Positions 1 through 10,664 of a stretch of 64,000 nucleotides of DNA are shown piece after piece. The position numbers were made by a program, and so were the translations under genes. The DNA comes from Saccharum officinarum (Eukaryota > Streptophyta > Magnoliopsida > Poales > Poaceae): contig CM036158.1 in NCBI GenBank assembly GCA_020631735.1, positions 82,781,914-82,845,913 on the forward strand, given 5' to 3'. The notes beneath the pieces are model-generated. The model did not search any database and had not been told where the DNA came from. It was given only the letters and a program-made list of their open reading frames with translations. Position 1 is the stretch's first letter, and each line of letters starts with the position of its first letter.

Positions 1-35
1 TGTATGAATCGGAAAACTTGCTATTCTGCTCACAG

Positions 36-1349
36 GTAGATGGCACCTCCAATTCTTGTCATGGACTATGGTTTTGCTTGAGTATAGAAGCCAAGGAAAT
101 AGGCAAAGATGTTCAGATGGATCCAATATATGATTGGTGCATCATTATCAAGTCCCCGTTGTGTTTGACATACTATCTTCCCATTTCTGCACATTATACT
201 GTCAGTTCTGGCCACCTCGACAATGAAGATTCAAGTTGCTCCCTTGGTACCTTAAGTCCTGGTGAGGCTGTAAAGGTCCACAATGTTGATCCAAGAAACC
301 CTTTGTACTTATCCCTTGTTCCACATGGAGGATGGGAACTAATGCATGTACGGATAAAATCACTTTCTTTATAGATGTCTTGCTTTTCTATTTTTTCTAC
401 ATACTATTGAAGTTCTTTTCTGATTCTAGGAGCCTGTTCTTATATCACATCCAACCCAAGCACCTTCCAAATTTATCAATCTAAGAAGCTCTTTATCCGG
501 AAGGTAACAATGCAAACATGAAAAAATTTCTGGTGGATAAAATGCCATAACCTTTCACTAATCAAGCTTCTTTTATCCTGTTTTTCTTTCATTCTTCTGT
601 AGGGTTGTACAGATTCTGCTTGAACAAAGCAGTGATAATGACTATTTGATGGCAAGGCTTATCAGAATATATGTTCCCTATTGGATATCTTTTGCTAGAT
701 TGCCTCCACTTACTCTGCGGCTCATTGATATTTCTGGAAGGAAAGAGAAGAGGCGGCTTCTTGCACATTCACATTTGGAAAGGGGTGAGAAGCACCTCTA
801 TGATATAAAACATGATGAATTGGTTGAGGGATACACTATAGCGTCTGGATTAAATTTTAAGGGATTAGGACTTCTATCGTCTGTCGGTGGACATGGAGGA
901 CGGTTTGGATCTGTGAAAGAATTGTCGCCTCTTGGTGATATGGTTAGTTTGGATCTGCTGGTTTTATTCTTTTTCTTGTTTTGAACCACTACAATTAAAT
1001 AGTTGTATTTCTACTTTCTATACTCAGGATGGAGCAGTTGATCTTTCTGCCTATGATGATGATGGAAAATGCATGCATATTCTTCTTTGTTCAAAGCCAT
1101 CCTCATATCAAGCTGTTCCGACAAAGGTAGCTGCATGTTAATGTACAATTTCATATAAAAGTTTCAATCAGTTGACTTCATATGACGACACAACAGGTTA
1201 TCCATGTACGCCCGTATATAACATTCACAAACAGGATCGGACAAGATTTGTACTTAAAACTTAGTGTTGAAGATGAGCCAAAGGTCCTACATGCATACGA
1301 CTGGAGGGTTTCCTTTATGTACTCTGAGGGGACTACTGACAAACTGCAG
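36..1349 (+). CDS. VPS13: VPS13-type lipid-transfer protein, 5' exon block (partial gene)
   Basis: First five exons in the window of a VPS13-family gene whose N-terminal part lies off the left edge. I place exons at 36-347, 430-503, 603-942, 1028-1126 and 1197-1349. Every junction is AG..GT and phases agree, giving 326 codons with no stop. The protein shows beta-rich segments such as LTYYLPISAHY, LYLSLVPHGGW and IRIYVPYWISF, typical of the VAB/SHR-BD (DUF1162) region that binds adaptor proteins. VPS13 proteins are long hydrophobic-groove lipid conduits at organelle contact sites (family knowledge). The gene continues after a 21-kb intron at 22300. The first exon could extend further left, because the AG at 34-35 is only the most likely acceptor. 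VPS13 family assignment is strong; the plant VPS13M subtype is inferred from the C-terminus. Confidence 0.85.
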
Positions 1350-1746
1350 GTACTAGTTAAATGCATGAATTGTTGATAGAGCCGTTATAAAAAGAAAATG
1401 ACCATGTTAGTATTTGCTTTTTATGAGGATCTTTTACTATCCATTTGGTTTCACTTTCTTGTGCATGCTCTCTAAGTGCTTAATCCTGTAGTGTCTATTT
1501 ATGCAAGAGGTTGTGTTTTTTTCTCCAATACGTAGGGGAGATGTGTATCATTGCATTACGAAGAAGAAAGGATAGTACAAAACACAAACTACGCCACCAC
1601 ACCCACATTCACAAATATAGCTTGGTTATATTCGCGCCCATTACAGAAAACACACGACCAGACCTGAACAAAGTCAAGCCATCTACCTGGCGACCACTTC
1701 TAAATGTGCTAATCCCTTAGCACCATCAAAGCACCAAAGATGAGCC

Positions 1747-1863
1747 TGTTAGGGAATGAGATTCTATTAATTTGGGCTAACCCTAGAAGGGTAGCTATAT
1801 AGGTAACCATACATGGGCCACATGGGCCTAGCCTCGTGGGCCTAATACACTCACATTCCAACA
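1747..1863 (-). repeat. 3' LTR of copia A
   Basis: 117-bp direct repeat, TG..CA ends, matching 7288-7404 except for a G/A difference in the GCCT(C)GTGGG stretch. Contains a TATATAG block usable as a core promoter on the - strand. Confidence 0.92.
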
Positions 1864-1953
1864 CCCCCCGCAGTCTGAACTACCGGCGCAGTGGAGTTTC
1901 AGGCTGAACAAGAAAGAAGATAGACCACACTCACACGCCCCCCACAGACGCAA

Positions 1954-4900
1954 CTAGCCACTGGTGATGTTGAGGCTGGAGCGAAACTCGGTGAAGGTCG
2001 AGAACGGGAGGCCTTTGGTGAAGATGTTCGCGAACTGGGAGGTGGTCGGAACATGAAGGACCCGCACCTCGCCCATGGCCACCCGATCACGGACAAAGTG
2101 TAGGTCGATCTCCACATGCTTCGTCCGCTGATGTTGGATGGGGTTGGTGGAGAGGTAGACCGCACTGACATTGTCGCAGTAGATCAGTGTGCTCCGGGAG
2201 GGCGGAGTGTGCAGCTCGGCGAGAAGCTGCCAGAGCCAGGAGGCCTCAGCCACGCCGTTAGCGACAGCGCGGTACTCCGCCTCGGCACTGGACCGGGAGA
2301 CCACAGGCTGGCGCTTAGACGACCAGGACACCAGGTTGCCGCCCAAGAAGACAGCGTAGCCGGAGGTAGAGCGCCGAGTGTCCGGACACCCCGCCCAGTC
2401 AGCGTCAGTGTAGACGACAAGGTCGGCGGAGGAGGACCGGTGAAGTAGGAGGCCGTAGTCGATCGTGCCCCGGAGGTAGCGGAGGAGGCGCTTGAGAGCA
2501 GTGATGTGAGGCTCCCGGGGATCATGATGTGAAGACAGATTTGCTGAACTGCATAGGTGATGTCTGGCCGGGTGAAGGTGAGGTATTGAAGGGCCCCAGC
2601 AAGACTCCGGTATGCAGTGGGATCTGACACTGGGGGACCCTCAGCCTCTGACAGCTTGCCCTGAGTATCAACCGGAGTGGAGCAGGGATTGCAGTCTGTC
2701 ATCCTAGCCCGCTCCAGGATATCTCGAGTATACTGCCGCTGGTGAAGAAGTAACCCGGCAGGATGAGGCTCAACAGTGACCCCGAGGAAATGGTGGAGCA
2801 CACCCAGATCCTTCATAGCAAACTCCTGCTGAAGAGCGGTAATGATCCGGCGGAGAAGTGGCTCACTGGAGGCTGTGAGGACAATGTCATCAACATAGAG
2901 CAACAAGTACGCAGTGTCAGCTCCATGGTGATAGATAAACAGAGATGTATCAGACTTGGCCTCCACAAACCCCAGTGTCAGCAGGAAAGCAGCAAACCGA
3001 TGGTTCCACGCCCGGGGTGCCTGCTTGAGGCCGTAGAGAGACCTGTTGAGCCGGCAGACCATGTCAGGACGGGAGGAATCAACGAACCCCGCCGGCTGAC
3101 TGCAGTATACTGTCTCGGTGAGAAGGCCGTGCAGAAAAGCATTCTTGACGTCCAGCTGATGGACGGGCCATGACTGAGCAAGTGCCAGTGAGAGCACGGT
3201 GCGGACGGTGGCCGGCTTGACCATCGAGCTGAAGGTCTCATCATAGTCGACCCCAGGGCGCTGAGTGAAGCCCCGGAGAACCCAGCGAGCCTTGTAGCGC
3301 TCGAGAGTGCCATCAGCCCGACGCTTGTGGGTCCAGATCCACTTGCCGGTGACGACGTTGGAGCCCGGCGGCCGGGGCACCAACTCCCACATCTGGTTGG
3401 CGAGGAGCGCGGCGTACTCTTCGATCGCGCGGCGCCAGTGAGGATCCAACAAGGCGTCACGGACGGAAGAGGATACTGGGGAGACCGGTGCATCGTCGGT
3501 CGATGCCGCAAGGGCCCGGGGTGGCAGTGTGCCAGCCGCGTGCCGTGTCACCATCGGGTGAACATGCCGCGGGTGTCGGTGAAGAAGCGGCGGGTGGTAG
3601 ACCGGCGGTGCGTCACGGGCCGACGGGGACTGCGACGGTGGTGTCGGTGTCCCCGGCGGAGAAGGGACATCGAGTGGCGGTGGCCGCGGCCTGCGCTGGT
3701 ACACCCGTACCGGCGTAGCGAACCGCGAAGGAGGTGCCGGGGCAGGTGCCGGGGCAGCACCAGGCGACGGCTCCCCCGGGGCAGTATCGGTGGACGAGGT
3801 CCCCGGGTCTACGCCAAACGGAGAGGTCGGGGCCGCGTCAGAGGACGACGGGCCCGGGCCTGCCGGGGAACCGGGACAGGTGCCCGACAAGGAGCGTGGC
3901 GAAGCAGTACCTGCAGGAGACCACGGAAAAGGTGGCTGGACCACCGTGTCAGCGGGAAAGAGGGAGGAGGGATCAGGAACAGGAGTGGTGGTGGGTGTGC
4001 TGGAGAAGGGAAAGACGGACTCATCGAACACCACATGGCGAGAGATGAGGACCCGTCGGGACGTAAGGTCAAAGCACCGGTACCCCTTGTGATCCGGGGA
4101 GTACCCAAGGAAGACACATAGAGTGGAGCGGGGGTCCAGCTTGTGGGAAGAAGTGGCAGTGGTGTTGGGGCAACACGCACACCTAAAGACGCGAAGGTGA
4201 TCGTACCGAGGAGGGGTACCGAAGAGGGCGTGGTGTGGTGTAGGAGCGGGACGGACAGCGGAAGGAAGACGGTTGAGGAGGTAGGTGGAGGTGTGCAAGC
4301 CCTCAGCCCAGAAGCGAGCAGAAAGGGAGGCCTGAAACAGAAGGGTGCGCACGGTGTCGTTGGTGGTGCGAATCATCCGTTCAGCCTTGCCATTCTGTGA
4401 AGAGGTATATAGGCAAGATATGCGCAACTGAACACCGTGAGAGATAAAGAAGGCACGGGAGGTGGAGTTATCAAACTCACGACCATTGTCACACTGGACG
4501 GCCTTGATGGTAAGGCCGAACTGTGTGGACACCCAAGCGAAGAAGTGAAAGAGCGTGGGAAAAGTGTCAGACTTCGCACGCAGGGGAAAAGTCCACGAAT
4601 AATGCGAAAAGTCATCGACCACCACAAGATAGTACTTGTAACCAGAAATATTGATAACAGGAGATGTCCATAGGTCGCAATGTACAAGATCAAAAATGCG
4701 GGCCGCATGTGAAGTAGAACTATGAAAAGGAAGACGAACATGTCGGCCTAATTGGCACGCATGACACAAATGCTCATCATGAGCCCGAGTACATGGAAGA
4801 CCGGAGCTACGACTAAGCTGCATCAGGGCATCACGTCCAGGATGGCCGAGGCGCCGGTGCCAAGTGGTAGAGGAAGTAGAGGCGGCGAAAGCAGCTGACA

Positions 4901-7197
4901 AAACGGACGGCGAAGGAGATGAAGTAGCCGCCGGGAAGCGAAGAGTGTAAAGGGGTCCGGTGCTGTCACATCGGAGCAGAGGACGCCGGGAAGCCAAATC
5001 CTTTACAGTAAGACCAGAAGAGTCAAACTCCACAGAACAAGAATTGTCAGCTGTAAAACGACGAATAGAAAGAAGGTTGTGAACCATAGAAGGAGCAACA
5101 AGAACATCAGGAAGACGAAGGGAGCCATGAGCACCGGCGGTACCCACAGACGTGACAGGAAGACACGAACCATTTGTGACCATAATGGACGAAGGGAGAG
5201 AAGAAGAGGGAGAATGGACAGACGAAAGTATACCAGGGTCAGGGGTGGTGTGGTAGGTGGCACCCGAGTCGGCGATCCACTCCGGTCCGACAGGTGTCAG
5301 GCCCATGGTGCTGAACGAGCGAGCCAAGGCCGCCTGGTCCAGCCGGCAACCCCAGGTGGGGTGCCGGTGGGTGTAGCCCACGGAGGCGTAGTGGAGACGC
5401 CAAGAGGTGGAGCGCCAGTGAACATGGCCACCGGTGGGCGAGGCTCACCACCGGGAGCGTGGTAGGGCCACATAGAGATGCGCCCTGACCACAGGTTGTG
5501 GAAAGAAGGCCATGGTGCCCCCCTGTGGCCCAGCCGGGGCCTGACCACCAGCCGGTGCCTGGGTGACACCACCACGGCCTCCCCCGCGACCTCCACCACG
5601 GCGACGACGACCGCCACGACCCCCCCACCCCCGCTCGGCCCGGAGGGAGGGGGACCAAGAAGAGACGACGGCGGTGGAGCGGACGAACGTGGTGGAGCAG
5701 ACGGACGCGGCGGAGTAGCAACCAGAGCCGTCGAAGAAGACGAGGACCCCGGAGAGGTGGCGGACCCCGGCTGGATGCCCTGAGTGAGCTCCTCCATGAC
5801 AAGGTCGTCACGGACCTGCAGGAAGGTGGGGAAGGGCCGCTGACGGGTGATCCACGTCCTGAGATGGGCGTAGCGGTCACTGAGCCCGCGGAGGACGTTA
5901 AGGACCAAGATGCGATCCTCCACGGGCCAGCCGAGGTCGCCAAGGGAGTCCGCCATGCCCTTCATCCGACGACAGAACTCGCCAACGGAGAGGTCACCCT
6001 GGACGAAGGTGTGGAAGCTGGCGTCGAGACGCAGAGCCCGGGCCTCGGCATTGCCCAGGAACTGTCCCTCAAGGGCAAGCCATGCCCGGCGCGCGTCAGG
6101 AGAGTTGCGGACGAGGTCATGGAGGTCCAGGGAGATCGTCCCCAGGATCCAGGAGAGGACGATGCTGTCAAGACGGAGCCATGACGGTGTCTGGACGGCG
6201 ACCGAGGCGTCAACAAGGACGTGGTCGTCGAGGGCGTAGCGGCGGAGAGTGAGAAGCACCAGATCCCGCCAGCGGGCGTAGGAGGGCGACTCAGGCTCGA
6301 GGACGACCGAAACGAGGAGGCGAATGTTCTGGACCCCCCGGCCTGGTAGTGCAGCTGAGTCACGAGCGGGTCGGCCGGGTCGTGCCAGAGGACGGCGATG
6401 TGGGACACGCGGCGTCCCGACGAGTCGGAGGAGGTGGCCCCAGCATCCTGGGAGGCGGGAGAGGCGAGGAGCTGCTCCGCCTCGGCGATCTGGCGGGCCA
6501 GGGCATCGGCCGCATCGCGCTCACGCTCCCACACGAGGGCAGCCGCGCGCACACGAGCCTGCCCCTCCGCGGCGGCAGCCCGGGCAGCGACGAGAGCTGC
6601 GGCGAGAGTGGAGTCCGGACCCGTACTGTGGAGGGGCGGCGGAGGTGCAGTTGGGAGCGGATTGGTGCCCTGAGGCAGCAGAGGCAGAGCACCGACGGCC
6701 CCACCACCAGGAAAGCCGAGGGTTGCTGCAGGGAGTAGAGCTGGCCCGCTGAGGTAACCACGACCGCTTGGGCGGACCAGTCCAGTGAGGCCCCCAGCAG
6801 CGGCGGGCAGCGGAGGGAGGCCTCCAGGCGGCGGCGGATGGAGTCCAGCAGCCGCAGGCGCGCCCTCAGGCAGTGGATGGATGCCCCAGGCGGCGGCAGA
6901 TGGAGGCCAGCCGCGCCCTCGGGCAGTGGATGGACGCCCCCAGGCGGCGGCAGATGTAGGCCAGCAGCGGCAGCAAGCGCGCCCTCCCCGGCCTCCCCCA
7001 CCGCGTCAAGCACAGGAGGAGTGGCGGCTAGGGCCGCGCCTGGAGGAGGGGCGGCAGGAGGTGCGGCGACCGCGCCTGGAGGAGGGGCAGCAGGAGCCGC
7101 CGCCACCACTTGGGCCCACCACTTGGGCCCAGGAGGATGAGGAGAGGGGAGGAAAGTAGCTGTAGTAGGAAGGAGGAGGGGGTGGGGCGCCGGCCAT
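1954..7197 (-). pseudogene. Broken gag-pol of copia A
   Basis: Gag-pol reading region on the - strand, in at least four frame segments. A Pro/Ala-rich leader starts at the ATG at 7197. A helical segment (VWERERDAADALARQ) and the gag core follow (about 6550-5600). The protease motif WIADSGATYH is near 5270, then the HRRLGHPG zinc region and integrase (about 4870-4300), RT with YVDD at 2886-2897, and RNase H with YTDADWAG and [11 protein letters not shown] up to the stop at 1954. Frame breaks are seen at the C-run 6334-6339, at a lost C near 5339, and at a lost C near 2524-2528 (compared with copies B and C). No CCHC knuckle is visible; a Gly/Arg-rich stretch stands in its usual place. As it stands it cannot make one polyprotein, unless the breaks are sequence errors. 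Confidence 0.85.
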
Positions 7198-7287
7198 GGC
7201 GCCGGTGGCCGGCGGCGGGAGCCACCACCGGCGACGGCGGCTGGGAAGAGGGTGGGGAGGAAAACTAACCCTAGGCTGCTGATACCA

Positions 7288-7404
7288 TGTTAGGGAATGA
7301 GATTCTATTAATTTGGGCTAACCCTAGAAGGGTAGCTATATAGGTAACCATACATGGGCCACATGGGCCTAGCCTCATGGGCCTAATACACTCACATTCC
7401 AACA
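7288..7404 (-). repeat. 5' LTR of copia A
   Basis: 117-bp partner of 1747-1863. The tRNA primer site lies immediately inside it and GAGCC immediately outside it. Confidence 0.92.
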
Positions 7405-8195
7405 GAGCCTCCTCAAGAAAAGCTCTAATCACAAGCTGAGTGTTAGGATTGGCTCCATTGAAAACACAGTTGTTACAATGTTTCCACAACATCCAGGCCC
7501 CCAAAGTAATCAGCAAATTCAAACCTTGCTTCACTTGCTCAGGGAACGAAGCGATAACTCTCATCCACCAATCAAAGAATCCCTTGTCATCAGGGGATGG
7601 AGAGAGACGTCTGGTAATCTGTAGCAGCAAAAGAGTAGTGACCAAACTGTTCTAGAGAGCACACAACTAGCCAATATATGATCAATGGTGTCATCCTCCT
7701 GTTCACACAAGGGACATTTCATTGGATGAGGTAGTCCTTAGGGCCAATCTGTCTGCCGTCCAACATCTGTTATGAGCAACCAACCAAAGGAAAAAAAGCA
7801 TTTCTTTGGTGCCTAGGTCTTCTAACTTATGGAGTAACTCCCAAGGTTCAAATGTAATTGATCCAATAAACAGTGATCTGTATGCAGATTTAGATGAGTA
7901 CTGACCAGATTCAGTAAAGCGCCACCTACGAATATCTGACACATCAGGCTGTAGCTCCACCTCGGTAACTAAGTCCCACAATTCCAAATATTCAACAAGC
8001 ACAGAACTGTCAAAGCACCCTGAATGTCCTGAATCCAAAGATTCTGATCCAGAGCTTCATGCACTGTACGTCTCTTTACTCGCCTCTTGTTGACTAAGGC
8101 AGAAAGGTAAGGAGCAAGATTAGCAATTGACCTTCTGGAGCCAGCTATCTGTCCAAAACTAAGTAGATTTTCCATTGCCCACAAGCGAAATATTT

Positions 8196-10300
8196 TTTTC
8201 TCGAACACGCAGGAGAGCTGCGTATCATTATATTAAGAAGAAAAAAGGGGAAGAGCCCTTACAAACCAACACCAAGGAACATGCTACTAACAATCCGACT
8301 CGCCTGTGACAAAGGATGAATCGACCCAACCGAAGCGAAATAATTGGCACAGAGAAGAAAGCTTCACAGGAGTGAAGTTGTATCTGGAATTCAGCCTAAG
8401 GTTTATGAGGCAGTGGTTTGGCCATCCAGAGCCACCTTAGTCTCAAATCCCAACCAATATGTCTGAGATCATGTAGCCCAAGCCCTCCAGGTTGGGCATA
8501 CAAACTTTTGGCCAAGTGATTAAGCAATGTCCATCGTTGGCCACTCTTCTTCCCCTCCAAAGAAATTCCTTCTGATTTTATCAATCTCTTTCATGGCCCA
8601 TGGAGGGAGGTCCATGGAAAACAAAGATAGATCACCATTGAAGTCAACACATGTTTAACCAGAACCAACCTGCCCTCTTTATTCATCAGACTCGCCGGGG
8701 AGCGGGGGTTGCAGCATCCCCCTCGCTGCCCATTGTGTGATCAAGAAAGTGAAACAATTAATCACCTTTTTACCGCATGTGTTTTCTCTGGGCAGTTTTG
8801 GTTTGGGTTGCTACAAAGGGTGGGGCTCCATAACCTCTCTCCTCAACCAGGAATCTTCCTTCGATGACTGGTGGTGTAAAATTAATGAGCAGGTGGACGG
8901 ACAAATTCGACAAGGTCTAAACTCTATTTTAATTCTCGGAGCTTGGACCATTTGGAATCGTAGTAATCGCTGTGTTTCTTATAGAGCCTCACCAAATCTT
9001 GATAGCATCACACTGTTGGTACAGTCACTGCAATGCAGGTACAGTCACCGCGGTCCACTGCTAGCAGCCACCAGACAGCACGCGACAACTCCGTGGCCAT
9101 CTGCCCGGTTGTTGATTGCCGATGCTTACCACCATTCGCGGGCGGCCAAAATGCCGCCTCCATCTCCGAGCTGCCGAAGCGCAGCCCTCACGTGAAGCCA
9201 AATCTCCGTGCTTCCACGCCTAGCTGCAGTCGACCCCGGCAGCACCTCACCGTCACTGCTCCTCATGGCGGGACTCTTGCAGGCCTCAAGCTCATGCCGT
9301 TGCTCCGTCTCTTGCATGGCCACCACGCCACCAGAATGCGACAACCACGCCAACATGCTAACATGCAGTAGCACGGCCACCGCACCCGCCGTACGCCACC
9401 ACGCACGATCACATCACATCATCACCTCCCAGATCGGGCCTATGCTCTCATCTCCGGCCACCAAAGGCAGTCACCGCGCAGATCTGGACTGGCGAGTCGC
9501 CGGTCATCACGCGGCCCGCCCCCAGCAGCCACCGTGGAGACCGGTTTGCGTTCCTCCAGGCAGATCTCGGAGTTCTGCACAGAGCTGAGCAGACGCAAAT
9601 CCAGACCTGGGAATGCCAGATCTGGCGCCATTGCTCCTGCAGAGGCTCGCCGCCGCCATTGTCCCCGACGCCGCAGCAACCTTGGGCCAGGACGGGAGAG
9701 GGAGAAGTGAACCCCCGCCACCGCCCGCTCCATCCTCGCCGTGCTGCAGCGTCTCAACGCCCCGCACGCGCCGCACCGGCTGATTTGCCCTGCCATCGCC
9801 TTCCTCACGGGCACCGGCCTTCCGGTGAGCCACTCTGGTGATGGCGAGGAGGCTGTGGAGGAGGGAGGCTGCCTAGCGGCGGCGGCGGCGGCGCGGTGCG
9901 AGAGTCCCCAAACCGCCTTGCGGGGGCGACGTGGGGGAGCGTTGTATCCTGTTGAGAATACAATTGTCCTTTTTCTAAGGGCATTGCTTACCTAGCTGCC
10001 TTGTCTCATGGGAGGACTTAAAGGTGTTTTTATCCTCATGGCCATGGTAGTGTTATGTGGTGTGTCGTGGGCATAGCTATCTGAGAGTGTTAAGGTGTTG
10101 GTGTGTGTTTTGTAAAGGTTTTTCTTCTTCTTAATATAATGATACGCAGCTCTCCTGCGTGTTTGAGAAAAAAAGTCAGCCTTCCAACCAGGAAATTGAT
10201 CCGCAATGTGATCAATGATTGGATGGAATTGGGCTCTGGAATCTGGTAAGCTTTGTGTTGCCTGTTGGTCCCTGGGATCCCTGCAGAGGTAAGCAGTAAG
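8196..10300 (-). mobile_element. LINE remnant 2, split by LINE remnant 3
   Basis: A - strand LINE fragment with its 3' tail at 8196-8240 (GATACGCAGCTCTCCTGCG followed by poly-A on the - strand). Coding remnants at 8396-8694 include LVLVKHVLTS, a PW.SLHGP region and QPGGLGLHDLRHIGW. The upstream part resumes at 10177-10300 with FHPIIDHIADQFPGWKAD, which joins directly to MNKEGRLVLVKH. The intervening 8695-10176 is a LINE in the opposite direction. It has internal stops and is not functional. Confidence 0.65.
8695..10176 (+). mobile_element. LINE remnant 3 (inserted in remnant 2)
   Basis: A 5'-truncated + strand LINE. It begins inside the zinc-binding domain (CPLCDQESETINHL region near 8725-8765), continues through DDWWCKINEQVDGQIRQ and GAWTIWNRSN (to about 9030), and ends with the same GATACGCAGC tail and poly-A at 10125-10176. 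A GC-rich block at 9030-9950 separates the recognisable coding end from the tail and matches nothing I know. The target duplication is short or eroded (TCAG on both sides is possible). Confidence 0.65.
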
Positions 10301-10472
10301 CTTACCAGCACACGCACACACACACACACACTCGGCTGAAGGTTGAAGAAGAGATGAGAACAGCACACACACACACAACACCAGCAGCTCAACTGCTTCT
10401 GAAAATGTGAATGGCTGAACTGAACTTCCATTGCCTTTTTGTGTAGTATTTGTACAAGCTACGAGTACCATA

Positions 10473-10585
10473 TGTTAGGGAATGATTTCCATTGATTAGG
10501 GCTAACCCTAGAAGGGTAGCTATATAGGTCTCATACATGGGCCACATGGGCCTTAGCCACATGGGCCTAAACACATACTCCAACA
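10473..10585 (-). repeat. 3' LTR of copia B
   Basis: 113-bp direct repeat with TG..CA ends. It differs from 15929-16041 at one base (GGTCTCAT against GGTCCCAT). Confidence 0.92.
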
Positions 10586-10664
10586 CCCCCCCGCAGTCTG
10601 AACTACCGGCGCAGCGGAGTTCGAGGCTGAACAAGAAAGAACACACAACCCCCCACAGACGCAA

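Larger units (their letters stand above)
1747..7404 (-). mobile_element. Ty1/copia LTR retrotransposon A
   Basis: Complete element in structure, antisense to VPS13. Direct LTRs at 1747-1863 and 7288-7404 (117 bp each, about one mismatch) start TG and end CA, and are flanked by an exact GAGCC duplication. Next to the 5' LTR (right side, 7277-7287) is a primer site reading TGGTATCAGCA on the - strand, complementary to initiator-Met tRNA. A purine tract sits beside the 3' LTR at 1864-1870. Protease, integrase, RT and RNase H occur in copia order. The very short LTRs resemble the Ale/Retrofit group; that lineage is my inference. The coding frame is broken (see gag-pol entry). Confidence 0.93.
1514..8195 (-). 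mobile_element. LINE remnant 1 (zf-RVT C-terminal part), split by copia A
   Basis: A 5'-truncated L1-type LINE on the - strand. Its 3' tail is at 1514-1560 (poly-A read as T-run on +). The body is interrupted by copia A at 1747-7404 and continues to about 8195. Segments at 7450-8190 encode LINE-like blocks: FWTDSWL, RRTVHEAL, a zinc-binding CPLCEQEDDTIDH motif and GAWMLWKHCN, spread over shifted frames. It joins cleanly across A's 5-bp duplication GAGCC (1742-1746 and 7405-7409), so A landed in this LINE. It is a decayed, non-functional copy. It stops near 8195, where the tail of LINE remnant 2 begins. Confidence 0.75.

Noticed and set aside
2116..6752. Long + strand frames opposite copia A (and similar ones opposite B, C and E)
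   Set aside because: They mirror strongly biased gag-pol codons on the other strand and resemble no family.
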